From: Alphaproteobacteria bacterium LSUCC0719
Lineage (GTDB): Bacteria; Pseudomonadota; Alphaproteobacteria; Puniceispirillales; Puniceispirillaceae
Assembly (NCBI GenBank): GCA_040839025.1
Contig: JBFPJN010000001.1
Location: 806,001 to 870,000, forward strand
DNA: 64,000 nucleotides
Direction: 5' to 3'
Shown: positions 45,124 to 54,413 of the stretch, piece after piece
Numbering within the stretch: position 1 is the first letter of the stretch
Layout of the letters: each line of letters begins with the position of its first letter
Notes under the pieces: generated by a model
Told to the model about the DNA's origin: nothing
Seen by the model: the letters and a program-made list of their open reading frames with translations, nothing else
Database searches by the model: none
Program-made: the position numbers and the translations under genes

Positions 45124-46736
45124 CCTGTCGCAACGCCATGTCCTGCCGCAACGCCATGTCATGTTTGTCCCGGATGGTAAAAGTCGGCCTGATGCTGGCG
45201 ATGATGGCCTTGTTCACCGGCCCGCTGCCCGTCGCCGCGCTCACCCCGGAAGAAATGCTGGCCGACCCGGCGCTTGAATCGCGCGCACGCGCGCTGTCCA
45301 GGCAGCTTCGCTGTCTTGTCTGCCAGAACCAGTCAATCGATGATTCCGACGCCGAACTGGCCCGCGACTTGCGGATCGAGGTACGCAAACAGCTGACAAC
45401 AGGTGCCAGCGATGACGAGATCATCGCAGCGCTGCGGGCAACCTATGGCGACTATGTCCTGTTGAACCCGCCTGTCTCGCCGGGAACCTATATCCTGTGG
45501 GGGGCGCCTGTCGCCATCCTGCTGGCGGGTCTGGCCATCATGCTGGCCGGACGTCGGCGACGCGATGGTGACACACCCCCTACTCCGGATCAGGTCGATA
45601 CCCCCGACGCCACAACCATCGGCAAGACCAGACCTGTTGACAGGCGCGTCGCAGTGGCACTCGGCAGTCTTGTGATCGCGGCCAGCCTCGGCCTGTATCT
45701 GGTGCTTGGCCGCGCTGACCTGCCTTCACGTCCGCTGGCGGATCGAGGCACCGAAATCGCCGCCGCACTGGAACAGGCCAGCGAAACCGCACGGGACCGT
45801 AATGACAGGTTACAGCAAGCCCGCGACAGGACCGCCAGGACACCCGACGATGTGGGGGCCTGGCTACAGCTTGCGATGGCGGCAGCGGCGGCTGGCGATG
45901 GCCCGGCCGAGATTGCGGCGCTTGAACAGGCCGACAGGCTGACCGATGGTGATCCGGCCATTCGCGCGCTGCGCGCCGAAGCGATGGCGCGTGCCGCCGA
46001 TGGTCAGGTGACGATCCCGGCACGCCGGCTGATTGCCGACATTCTGGCGGTTGATCCGGTCGAACCACGGGCGCTGTATCTGTCCGGCCTTGCCGCCTAT
46101 CAGGATGAGGACTACGCCGCCGCTGTCGGTATCTGGCGCAGACTTCAAAGCCTGTCACCCCCGGACGCGCCCTGGATGACGCTGTTGGCCGAGAACATCG
46201 ACGATGCGGCCCGATCCGGCGGCATTGACCCGGACAGCTTTGCCGCTGCACCGGCTGGCCCGGACGCCGAGGCCGTCGCCAACGCCGCCGGCATGTCCGA
46301 AGAGGAACGCGCCGCCATGATCGAGGGCATGGTCGAAGGGCTTGCCGCCAGGCTTGCCGAGGAGCCGGCGGACATCGAAGGCTGGCGACGTCTGATCCGC
46401 GCCTATCAGGTACTGGAACGGGTGGATGACACGCAGACGGCCATGATCGGGCTTGCCGACGCCATGCCGGAGGATGTCGAGGCCCAGCTGTCGGCTCTCG
46501 AACATATGGTCATGGCCCGGCTTGAAGCCGATTTCATCGCGGAATCTCGGCGACTGCTGGCACGGGTCGAGACACTCGACCCGCAGCTGCCGCAGGGGCT
46601 TTATATCAGGGGGCATTTCGCCAGACAGGACGGCGACACCGAGCAGGCACGCGCGCTGTGGGAAGCTTTATATTCCCGCCTTCCCGCCGACGCCCCCATC
46701 GCACCACAGCTCCGGCAGGCCATCGACGCGCTCTGA
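45120..46736 (+). CDS. CcmH-CcmI fusion protein
   Basis: 538 residues. The N-terminal part is CcmH: signal/anchor segment then LRCLVCQNQSI with the redox Cys pair and a membrane anchor (YILWGAPVAILLAGLAIML). The rest is CcmI-like: a second membrane helix (VALGSLVIAASLGLYLVLG) and a TPR-rich periplasmic domain that binds apocytochrome c. ATG 45120 overlaps ccmG by four bases. The N-terminus MTCRNAMSCRNAMSCLSRM comes from 18-bp DNA repeats and ATG 45174 (MVKVGLML) would give a normal signal peptide, so the start is uncertain. Confidence 0.88.
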   Translation: MTCRNAMSCRNAMSCLSRMVKVGLMLAMMALFTGPLPVAALTPEEMLADPALESRARALSRQLRCLVCQNQSIDDSDAELARDLRIEVRKQLTTGASDDEIIAALRATYGDYVLLNPPVSPGTYILWGAPVAILLAGLAIMLAGRRRRDGDTPPTPDQVDTPDATTIGKTRPVDRRVAVALGSLVIAASLGLYLVLGRADLPSRPLADRGTEIAAALEQASETARDRNDRLQQARDRTARTPDDVGAWLQLAMAAAAAGDGPAEIAALEQADRLTDGDPAIRALRAEAMARAADGQVTIPARRLIADILAVDPVEPRALYLSGLAAYQDEDYAAAVGIWRRLQSLSPPDAPWMTLLAENIDDAARSGGIDPDSFAAAPAGPDAEAVANAAGMSEEERAAMIEGMVEGLAARLAEEPADIEGWRRLIRAYQVLERVDDTQTAMIGLADAMPEDVEAQLSALEHMVMARLEADFIAESRRLLARVETLDPQLPQGLYIRGHFARQDGDTEQARALWEALYSRLPADAPIAPQLRQAIDAL

Positions 46737-46738
46737 GC

Positions 46739-47446
46739 CTAGCCAGCGGCGCGACCCCTTTGTCGTCGCCGCGGATCGGGGGCCAGTCCCGGCGGCGCGG
46801 CAACCACATTGTCGGTGCCCAGCAGAAACAGTCTCGTGGCCTTGCCATGCAGCACCGCAAGTGCCGGATCGCGGCAATCCAGTCCACCCGTCAGCACACC
46901 AAAGGCCGGCACCACCAATCGCGAGGGGGTCTGCACGAAACACGGGCGTCTGAGACGCGCACCACGATGGGTGACCACACCGGCAGGATGATAGTGGGCG
47001 CTGATTTCAGGCCGGGTTTCCGATTCATCCATGATATGTCGAAAGATGATCCCCGCCTCTTCATGACTGTGGCAGGCATGATGGCCAGGCGGCACAAAGC
47101 TCTGGTCATGATTGCCTTCAACCCAGATCGTGTCATGGGCCCCGATGATCTGCGACAGCGTTTGCCTGTCCGGAGGTGCCATGCGCCCCCAGGCCGCACC
47201 ATCATGGAACACATCGCCCAGGAACAGCACACGCTGTGGCGTCAGCTCCGAAATGACGGCGGCAAGTCTTGCCAGTGTCTGGGCGGTGTCATAGGGCGGC
47301 AGGAATTGCCCGGACCGATGGTAGGAACTTCCCTTTTCAAGATGCAGGTCACCGACAATCAGCAGAGACGCATCACGCCACAGCAATGCGCCTGACGGGT
47401 GCAGATCAAAGCCGTGTCCGGCAAAATCAATTGATCGATTCGACAT
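46739..47446 (-). CDS. pdeM: Ligase-associated DNA damage response endonuclease PdeM
   Basis: Metallophosphoesterase of 235 residues with GDLHLEKGSSY, GDVFHDG and GNHD metal-binding motifs. PdeM-family proteins occur with Lhr-like helicase, MBL exonuclease and ATP-dependent ligase, exactly as here. ATG 47446 (MSNRSIDF) overlaps the helicase stop by 20 bases; the frame continues to 47503. Confidence 0.9.
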   Translation of the reverse strand: MSNRSIDFAGHGFDLHPSGALLWRDASLLIVGDLHLEKGSSYHRSGQFLPPYDTAQTLARLAAVISELTPQRVLFLGDVFHDGAAWGRMAPPDRQTLSQIIGAHDTIWVEGNHDQSFVPPGHHACHSHEEAGIIFRHIMDESETRPEISAHYHPAGVVTHRGARLRRPCFVQTPSRLVVPAFGVLTGGLDCRDPALAVLHGKATRLFLLGTDNVVAAPPGLAPDPRRRQRGRAAG

Positions 47447-49877
47447 TGGCGGCCCGGATGATGTCCTGTTCCATGTCCAGCAGCAATTCGTCCCCGTCAT
47501 CACTGTGGACCGTGTTCTCGCGGGCGATCTGCATGATCACCGGCACCGCCATGGGCGATATCATATCCAGCCGCCGACAGACAATCTTTCCGGCGATTTC
47601 CCGCAATGTATCGGCAAGCCTTCCGGCATCGATCAGCCCCTGCATGGCATCGCGCCGCACCGCTTTCAGCAGAATGTGATCCGGCTCATGGCGGCGCAGC
47701 ACGTCATAGATCAGGTCGGAGCTGAACAGAATCTGGCGGCCTGTCTTCACCTGACCGGGATGACGCCGTTCAACCAGTCCCGAGATGATCGCGCTATCGC
47801 GGAACAGGCGCTTCAGCAACGGGGTGTCCTGAAGCCATTCCTCGAATTCCTCGGTCATGATGTCCGGGTCGAGGAGGCTTTCAACATCCTCGGGCGGGGT
47901 CAGCGACCAGACCGCGAGCGCATAGTCGGTCATCGAGAATCCGAGCGGGCGCAGACCGGCACGTTTCATGCGCCGCAGCATCAGAAAGCCCAGTGTCTGG
48001 TTCGCGTTGCGGCCGGCAAAGCTGTAGACAACAGTATGATAACGCTTGCGATGCGGGAAAATCTCGACAAGAAGCGTCTTCGCATCGGGAAGCGCCGAGC
48101 GGCTGCCGTGAAGCACCAGCCAGTCGCGAATCTGGTCGGGAAGCCCGGCCCAGGCGCGCCGATTGCCGATCAACTGGCGCACGGCAAGCGACAGGTTCGT
48201 CGTCAGTGGCAGTCTGCCTCCACCATAGCTTGGAATCTGGGCCTCGCCACCACGCGATTTGGACACCATGACGGCGGCGTTGCTGATGCCTTCATAGGTC
48301 AGCACCTGACCACCAAACAGGAAACTGTCGCCCGGTGACAGATTGACGACGAAATTCTCTTCGATGCTGCCAAGCGTCCGGTTGCGAAGCTTGACCTTCA
48401 TCATCGGCGATTCAACGATGGTGCCGATATTCATCCGATATTGCCGCGCCATGCGTGGCTCGCGAAGCGCAATCGATCCGTCCTTCAGGACCGCCAGCCT
48501 GTTATATTGTGGATAGGCCGCAAGCGCGTATCCACCGTTGCTGACAAATGCCACCACCTCGTCAAATTCCCGGCGCCCCATATCGGCATAGGGCGCGGCG
48601 CGGATGACCTCGTCATACAGTGCCTCCGGGTCGAAGGCCCCGCTGCAGGCCACGCCGAAGACATGCTGCGCCAGCACATCAAACCCGCCCCGCCGAAAGG
48701 CCGCGCCATCCAGCCTGTTGTCGGCAATCTCGGTCTGGGCAGCCACACATTCCAGATATTCGAACCTGTTTGTCGGCACCAGAATGGCACGGCTTGGTTC
48801 ATTCAGCCGGTGATTGGCCCGCCCCACACGCTGCAGCAGGCGGCTGACACCCTTTGGCGCGCCAACCTGGATGACAAGATCGACATCCGCCCAGTCGAGA
48901 CCAAGATCGAGCGAGCTTGTCGCCACCACACAATCCAGACCGCCGGCCGCCATCCGCGCTTCCACCTTGCGCCGAAGTTCGCGCTCAAGCGAACCGTGAT
49001 GAACGGCAATCCTTAGATTGCGGTCATTCAACTGCCACAGCCGCTGAAACACAAACTCCGCCTGCGCCCGCGTATTCACGAACACCACGCTCATTCTGGC
49101 GCTGGCAATCTGCGCATAGACCTCATCAAGCGCGTGCCTGGCCATATGACCCGACCAGGGAATGCGGTTCTCGGTCTGCAGGATGTCGATGACCGGGGCC
49201 ACCGCCTGCGGCACCGTGACAATCCTGCCGCCGCGTCGGCATAGCCAGTCACGTGCCAGCTTCGGTTTGTCGATGGTTGCCGAGAGCCCGATCCGCCGCG
49301 CCCGCGGTGCCAGCGTGGCCAATCTGGCAAGGTTGAGGCTGAGCAGATCGCCGCGCTTGTTGTCGAAAAAGGCGTGAAGTTCATCAATGATGATGTAGCG
49401 AAGGCCACCGAAATAGGTTCCCGCATCCTCGTAGGACAACAGCAGCGCAAGCGACTCCGCTGTTGTCATCAGAAAATCGGGCGGTTTGCGTTTCTGGCGC
49501 TGGCGGCGGGATTGCGGGGTATCGCCGGTTCGCGTTTCAAAGGTCACCGGCAGGTCAAGCGCCTCGATCGGCGCGGCGATGTTGCGATGAACATCGACCG
49601 CCAGCGCCTTGAGCGGCGAGATATAGATGGTATGGAGCTGGCCACTCGACCCACGCCCGTCAATATCCAGAAAGGATGGCAGGAAACCGGCAAGCGTCTT
49701 GCCGGCACCGGTCGGCGCAAAGACCACCACATCACGGCCGGCCAGCGCATGTTCAGCCGCCTCGACCTGATGATCGAACCAGCGCCATCCGCGGCCCTCG
49801 AGCCATGCCGTCAGCGGATGGGACTGGAGGCGCGTCTGCAGATCCCTATATTGAGTGTCATGAACTGGCTGAACCAT
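47427..49877 (-). CDS. Ligase-associated DExH-box DNA helicase (Lhr-like)
   Basis: 816 residues from ATG 49877; the frame continues further upstream but that part is antisense to the exonuclease gene. Walker A APTGAGKTLAG, DELH box (IIDELHAFF), LSATIDKP and an Lhr-type C-terminal domain are present. Lhr-family helicases unwind duplexes 3' to 5' in DNA repair. It is in the conserved four-gene ligase-associated set and its start overlaps the divergent exonuclease start by 18 bases. Confidence 0.93.
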   Translation of the reverse strand: MVQPVHDTQYRDLQTRLQSHPLTAWLEGRGWRWFDHQVEAAEHALAGRDVVVFAPTGAGKTLAGFLPSFLDIDGRGSSGQLHTIYISPLKALAVDVHRNIAAPIEALDLPVTFETRTGDTPQSRRQRQKRKPPDFLMTTAESLALLLSYEDAGTYFGGLRYIIIDELHAFFDNKRGDLLSLNLARLATLAPRARRIGLSATIDKPKLARDWLCRRGGRIVTVPQAVAPVIDILQTENRIPWSGHMARHALDEVYAQIASARMSVVFVNTRAQAEFVFQRLWQLNDRNLRIAVHHGSLERELRRKVEARMAAGGLDCVVATSSLDLGLDWADVDLVIQVGAPKGVSRLLQRVGRANHRLNEPSRAILVPTNRFEYLECVAAQTEIADNRLDGAAFRRGGFDVLAQHVFGVACSGAFDPEALYDEVIRAAPYADMGRREFDEVVAFVSNGGYALAAYPQYNRLAVLKDGSIALREPRMARQYRMNIGTIVESPMMKVKLRNRTLGSIEENFVVNLSPGDSFLFGGQVLTYEGISNAAVMVSKSRGGEAQIPSYGGGRLPLTTNLSLAVRQLIGNRRAWAGLPDQIRDWLVLHGSRSALPDAKTLLVEIFPHRKRYHTVVYSFAGRNANQTLGFLMLRRMKRAGLRPLGFSMTDYALAVWSLTPPEDVESLLDPDIMTEEFEEWLQDTPLLKRLFRDSAIISGLVERRHPGQVKTGRQILFSSDLIYDVLRRHEPDHILLKAVRRDAMQGLIDAGRLADTLREIAGKIVCRRLDMISPMAVPVIMQIARENTVHSDDGDELLLDMEQDIIRAANVESIN

Positions 49878-50849
49878 GAACTCTATATAGAACCAATCGA
49901 CGCCTATATCGACCCGGCACGTCCGGTCAGGCGCGCGATCATCACTCATGGGCATGCCGACCATGCCCGTCCCGGACATGAACATGTGCTGGCGACGCCG
50001 CAGACAATCGCCATCATGAAACAGCGATATGGTGCCAACTGCGCTGGATCTTTCCAGGAACTCGACTTTGGCGAAACGCTTGTCGACGGGCCGGTGACAA
50101 TCACTTTGTTTCCAGCCGGGCATATCCTTGGCAGCGCCCAGGTCAGACTGGCCTATCAGGGCCGTGTCGCGGTTGTGACAGGTGACTACAAGACGCATGC
50201 CGACAGCACGGCACAGCCCTTTGAACTGGTGCCCTGCGATCTTTTCGTAACCGAAGCCACCTTTGGCCTGCCGGTGTTCCAGCATCCGGACCCGACGCGG
50301 GAAATCGCCCGTCTTCTGGCCTCGGTCGAGGCCCAGCCGGACAGATGCCATGTCATTGGTGCCTATGCGCTTGGCAAGGCACAGCGGGTCATCAAACTGA
50401 TCCGTGAGGCCGGGTACGACGCCCCGATTTTCCTGCATGGCGCGCAGGAAAAGCTGTGCGCCTATTACGCCGGCCAGGGGGTGGAACTTGGCAATCTGCA
50501 AAAGGCCCTCGATCGTGACAGGGGATCATTCCCCGGACATATCGTCATCGCCCCGCCTTCGGCGCTTCGTGACCGCTGGTCGCGTCGCCTTCCCGACCCG
50601 GTGGTCTGTCAGGCCTCGGGATGGATGACAATCAGACAACGCGCCAAACAGAGCGGTGTCGAATTGCCGCTGGTGATCTCCGACCACGCCGACTGGAACG
50701 AACTGACCGCCACCATTACCGCGACCGGCGCCGACACTGTCTGGGTCACGCATGGCCGCGAGGATGCCCTTGTTCACTGGTGCCGGTCGCAGGGCCTGAA
50801 GGCGGAGCCTCTGTATATGCAGGGCCGTGAAGAGGATGCCGGCGAATGA
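49860..50849 (+). CDS. Ligase-associated MBL-fold DNA exonuclease
   Basis: 329 residues of the metallo-beta-lactamase/beta-CASP type: HGHADH (His30 to His35) metal motif, FPAGHILGSAQV, and a late WVTHGRED segment. Such proteins accompany bacterial ATP-dependent ligases and act on single-stranded DNA ends. ATG 49860 (MNWLNHELYIEP) is chosen; the earlier frame is antisense to the helicase. It overlaps the ligase gene by four bases. Confidence 0.9.
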   Translation: MNWLNHELYIEPIDAYIDPARPVRRAIITHGHADHARPGHEHVLATPQTIAIMKQRYGANCAGSFQELDFGETLVDGPVTITLFPAGHILGSAQVRLAYQGRVAVVTGDYKTHADSTAQPFELVPCDLFVTEATFGLPVFQHPDPTREIARLLASVEAQPDRCHVIGAYALGKAQRVIKLIREAGYDAPIFLHGAQEKLCAYYAGQGVELGNLQKALDRDRGSFPGHIVIAPPSALRDRWSRRLPDPVVCQASGWMTIRQRAKQSGVELPLVISDHADWNELTATITATGADTVWVTHGREDALVHWCRSQGLKAEPLYMQGREEDAGE

Positions 50850-52486
50850 AGGGTTTTGCCGCACTTCTGGAAACGCTTGTCATCACCTCGTCACGCAACG
50901 CGAAGATCGAGGCATTGGTACGCTATTTCAAGACAACCCCGGACCCTGACAGGGGTTATGCCCTGGCCGCCATCACGCGCGATCTTGCGTTGTCCAATCT
51001 CAAGCCGGGCATGCTGCGCCAGCTGGTGATGGAACGTGTCGACCCCGAGCTGTTCCTGATGTCCTATGATTATGTCGGCGACCTTGCCGAAACGATTGCG
51101 CTGATCTGGCCCCAGCCCCTTGCGACAGATGGAACAACCCCAAGTGAAAGGGATGATGACAGGGATTATGGCCGCGATGCCGACAGGAATGATCCGGGCC
51201 GGGTTCCCGGCGTCGCGGAATTCATTGGCGGGATCGAATCCATGCCAAAGGCGGACATCGCCACCCATATCTGCGACCTTCTTGACAACGCCACAGCCTC
51301 TGAACGGTGGGCGATGATCAAGCTTGCCACCGGCGGGCTGCGGGTTGGCGTATCCGCGCGGCTGGCCAAAACCGCGCTGGCGGCCTATGGCGGACAGGAT
51401 CTCGGAGAGATCGAGAAAATCTGGCATGGGCTGGAGATTCCCTATACCGGCCTTTTCGCCTGGCTTGACGGTCGCGCCGCGCAGCCGGTGATCCAGCCGG
51501 GCCGGGTCTTCCATCCGATGATGCTCTCGAACCCCATCGACGAGACCAGGGACTTCGACAGGCTGGTGGCCAGCGACTATCAGGCGGAATGGAAATGGGA
51601 CGGCATCCGCGTGCAGCTGGTATTTGATCATGAAAGCCGTCGCGTTTTCTCGCGAACCGGTGACGATGTATCCGGCACCTTTCCTGATCTGGCCACGGCG
51701 CTGCAGGGACACGCCGTTCTCGATGGAGAATTGCTGGTCGGTCATGACTTCAGACCGCTTGCCTTCAACAAGCTGCAGCAACGGCTGAACCGCAAGAGCC
51801 CGACCAAGGCCCATCTTCGTGATCTGCCTGCCTTTGTTCGGGTCTATGACATGCTGTTTGACGGGAACGATGATCTTCGTGACCTGCCGCTGGCGTCACG
51901 GCGTCACCGGCTGGAAGCATGGATGCGGCACCATGCCGGCGACAGGCTGGATTTGTCCGAAATCCTGCCTTTTGCCGACTGGCAGGATCTGGCCAGACTG
52001 CGCCGGGAAGGAGCCGAGGTCCATGGCTATGAAGGCCTGATGATCAAGCACAGGCAGAGCGCCTATACTGCCGGCCGACCGCGAGGCCCGTGGTTCAAAT
52101 GGAAACGCGAGCCCCGGATGATCGACACGATCATGATGTATGCGCAGCGCGGGCATGGCCGACGAAGCTCCTTTTACTCAGATTTCACCTTTGGCATCTG
52201 GCACGGCACCGAAATTGTGCCGGTCGGCAAGGCCTATTCCGGCTTTACCGATGACGAACTTCGCGATCTCGACAAATGGGTGCGCGCCAACACGACAGGC
52301 CGGTTCGGGCCAGTGCGCGAGGTGGAGAAACGACTTGTCGTCGAACTTGCCTTTGACAGCGCGCATGACAGCCCCCGCCACAAATCGGGCATTGCGCTGC
52401 GTTTTCCACGAATCAACCGGATCCGATGGGACAAGCCGACAGACGAGGCTGATACCATCGAAACGGTGCGCGCATTTGTCGAGTGA
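50846..52486 (+). CDS. ATP-dependent DNA ligase
   Basis: 546 residues: an N-terminal ligase-helper domain, a nucleotidyltransferase domain with the adenylation lysine Lys250 in EWKWDGIR, ELLVG and KWKREPRM motifs, and a C-terminal OB fold. It belongs to the bacterial cisplatin/Lig-type group linked with Lhr-like helicase and PdeM. ATG overlaps the exonuclease stop by four bases, so translation is coupled. Confidence 0.93.
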   Translation: MKGFAALLETLVITSSRNAKIEALVRYFKTTPDPDRGYALAAITRDLALSNLKPGMLRQLVMERVDPELFLMSYDYVGDLAETIALIWPQPLATDGTTPSERDDDRDYGRDADRNDPGRVPGVAEFIGGIESMPKADIATHICDLLDNATASERWAMIKLATGGLRVGVSARLAKTALAAYGGQDLGEIEKIWHGLEIPYTGLFAWLDGRAAQPVIQPGRVFHPMMLSNPIDETRDFDRLVASDYQAEWKWDGIRVQLVFDHESRRVFSRTGDDVSGTFPDLATALQGHAVLDGELLVGHDFRPLAFNKLQQRLNRKSPTKAHLRDLPAFVRVYDMLFDGNDDLRDLPLASRRHRLEAWMRHHAGDRLDLSEILPFADWQDLARLRREGAEVHGYEGLMIKHRQSAYTAGRPRGPWFKWKREPRMIDTIMMYAQRGHGRRSSFYSDFTFGIWHGTEIVPVGKAYSGFTDDELRDLDKWVRANTTGRFGPVREVEKRLVVELAFDSAHDSPRHKSGIALRFPRINRIRWDKPTDEADTIETVRAFVE

Positions 52487-52619
52487 TCATGTGAAAGGGG
52501 CTGTCCGCCACCCCTGGATCCGCAGGATCCACACCCTCCCAAATACCTGCCGTATCAATGCGCTTAATCTGAGTTATTGAACCAAAGCCGCATCTTGCGC
52601 GACTAGCCAGATTTCTCTA

Positions 52620-52645
52620 TCATGTCGCATATAGAACATATGAAA
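52620..52645 (+). promoter_or_regulatory. TCATGTCGCATATAGAA element upstream of the AsnC-type regulator
   Basis: TCATGTCGCATATAGAACAT lies about 60 bases upstream of the regulator start. A close match, TCATGTCGCATTTAGAATAT, occurs at 54338 in the tctC-tctB gap. It also sits in a loose inverted repeat with TTCTCTAT just before it. It could be a binding site of the local regulator. Confidence 0.4.
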
Positions 52646-52682
52646 CCAGTCGGCATTCATCCTCATCGGGACGTGGATTACA

Positions 52683-53105
52683 ATGACGCAAGACCTTGAC
52701 ACTCATATCATCAAGTCGTTGAAGGAGAACGCCAGAACCTCCGTCACACAGATGTCCAAAGAGCTGGGCGTATCGCGCGTCACCATCGATTCCCGCATCA
52801 AGAAGATGGAGAACAGAGGCGATATAACCGGCTATACGGTGACACTCGGCTGCGAGGATTTCGGGCAGAATGTAACAAGCTGGGTCATGATCGACCTTGT
52901 GGCAAAGTCGGAAGAATCGACCATCTGCAGATTGAACGGCATGCCCGAGGTCACACGTCTGTTCACCACCAGCGGGCGCTGGAGTCTTGCCGTGGAAATC
53001 CAGACAGAAACACTTCAGGAAATGAGCCTCACAATTGCCCAGCTCCGCCAGATCCCAGGTGTCAGAGAGACCGAATCAAGCCATCTGTTGAGTTCGCGTC
53101 TTTGA
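52683..53105 (+). CDS. Lrp/AsnC-family regulator of the sulfonate cluster
   Basis: 140 residues: winged helix (SVTQMSKELGVSRVTIDSRIKK) and a compact RAM-like ligand domain. It opens the same-strand cluster for sulfoacetate-type uptake and breakdown, so control of that cluster is likely. Studied sau clusters use an IclR-type regulator instead. Confidence 0.82.
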   Translation: MTQDLDTHIIKSLKENARTSVTQMSKELGVSRVTIDSRIKKMENRGDITGYTVTLGCEDFGQNVTSWVMIDLVAKSEESTICRLNGMPEVTRLFTTSGRWSLAVEIQTETLQEMSLTIAQLRQIPGVRETESSHLLSSRL

Positions 53106-53187
53106 TACAGGCGTCATAACCAGACCCAGACCAGACATTTCGACGCATCGCCGCCCCAATCAGGTCAGCAGATAGGCCTTTTTGGGG

Positions 53188-53204
53188 TTTTCCTATATGG
53201 AAAA
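53188..53204 (+). promoter_or_regulatory. TTTTCC-TATAT-GGAAAA inverted repeat upstream of tctC
   Basis: Perfect 6-bp arms around five bases, about 65 bases before the tctC start. It could be an operator for the transporter genes, or overlap a promoter -10 region. Confidence 0.4.
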
Positions 53205-53269
53205 TGATGGTCAAATCTAACGGTGTCGTCAGGAAAACACTATGACGGCAGCAAAATCGGAGGAAGACA

Positions 53270-54286
53270 ATGAACAGACTTTTCGGTATTGGCGTGGCAG
53301 CCACCATGATGATGGTGGCAAGCGGCGCCGCCAACGCATTTGAATGCAAGGTCAAGGAAGCATCGATGGATAAGCCTGGCGGCTTTCCGGAACGCGCCCT
53401 GACAATGATCGTACCTTACGGCCCGGCAGGTGGATCCGGACAGGTCGCAGCAGCGATGGCCGAGGGTGTTACCGGCCTGACCGGCGTTGCGATCAACCGT
53501 GATCACAAGCCGGGCGGATCAGGCACCGTGGGCATGACCGCCTACATGGCGTCACCTGCAGACGGCTATAATGTTCTTGAACATATTGATGATGCCTCTT
53601 CGGCGCATGCGCTGGATTCCAGCAAGCCGAACCCGGCCACAGATCTGATTCCGCTTGTTATTTCACAGGTTACCTTCTCGCAGATCTACATTCGGACCAA
53701 CGAGACCCGCTATAATGACTGGGAATCCTTTGTTGCCTGGGTAAAGGCGCAGGGTGGCAAGGCGACGATCGCCAACGTGTCCAAGGAAGGCTCGATGGAG
53801 CGCGTCACGATGAAGTTCATCACCGACGCAACCGGCATGGAAATCCAGCAGATCTCGTTTGACAAGGGGGCACCGCGCTATGGTGCGCTTCTTGGTGGAC
53901 AGGTCGATGCGCTGTTCGAACAGCCCGGCGACGTCCGCAAGTTTCTGGATGCCGGCAATTTCAAGCCTATCCTGACAATCTTTGACGAGCGCCCGTCGGT
54001 CTTTGCCGATGTGCCGACCCACCGTGAAATGGGCATGGACTTTGATCCGCTGCTTCGTTTCCGCGGCTTCTATGTCCACAAGGACGCACCTGCCGACCGT
54101 GTAAAATGGCTGCAATGGGCATTCCAGCGCGGTTATTGCCAGGACAGCTATCAGGCGTTCAATGAATCAAAGTTCATGAATGTCATCGACAGCTATCGTG
54201 ACACCGCCGGTGCGCGCGACCTGATCACCCGGTCTGTTGCCCAGTACCGTGATGTGTACAAGGCAATGGGCATGGATGTGAAATAG
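53270..54286 (+). CDS. tctC: Tripartite tricarboxylate transporter substrate-binding protein (TctC family)
   Basis: 338-residue periplasmic protein with a signal peptide (MNRLFGIGVAATMMMVASGAA) and a typical TctC fold (MIVPYGPAGGSGQ, then NRDHKPGGSGTVGMTAY). GGAGGAA precedes the ATG. It feeds the TctBA membrane pair encoded next. The substrate is inferred as sulfoacetate, or another organic acid, from downstream genes. Confidence 0.88.
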   Translation: MNRLFGIGVAATMMMVASGAANAFECKVKEASMDKPGGFPERALTMIVPYGPAGGSGQVAAAMAEGVTGLTGVAINRDHKPGGSGTVGMTAYMASPADGYNVLEHIDDASSAHALDSSKPNPATDLIPLVISQVTFSQIYIRTNETRYNDWESFVAWVKAQGGKATIANVSKEGSMERVTMKFITDATGMEIQQISFDKGAPRYGALLGGQVDALFEQPGDVRKFLDAGNFKPILTIFDERPSVFADVPTHREMGMDFDPLLRFRGFYVHKDAPADRVKWLQWAFQRGYCQDSYQAFNESKFMNVIDSYRDTAGARDLITRSVAQYRDVYKAMGMDVK

Positions 54287-54305
54287 GTCTGCCCCTGTAA
54301 ACTTC

Positions 54306-54337
54306 CTGCCCCCGGTGTTCCCGGATATCGGGGGCAG
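54306..54337 (+). promoter_or_regulatory. Hairpin between tctC and tctB
   Basis: CTGCCCCCG and CGGGGGCAG form a perfect 9-bp stem with a 14-base loop, 20 bases after tctC. No T-run follows, so it is more likely an mRNA-stabilising or attenuating hairpin that raises binding-protein level relative to membrane subunits. Confidence 0.6.
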
Positions 54338-54363
54338 TCATGTCGCATTTAGAATATTTTCAT
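54338..54363 (+). promoter_or_regulatory. Second TCATGTCGCAT element, before tctB
   Basis: TCATGTCGCATTTAGAATAT matches the element at 52620 at about 18 of 20 bases. It abuts the 3' end of the tctC hairpin. Confidence 0.35.
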
Positions 54364-54413
54364 AGACTTTAACAGCACGCTTTTGAACACGCCTTGCAGC
54401 AAGGGAGGGATCT

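Noticed and set aside
49878-50501. Upstream extension of the helicase frame to 1024 residues
   Set aside because: It is antisense to the exonuclease gene, whose metal motif is intact.
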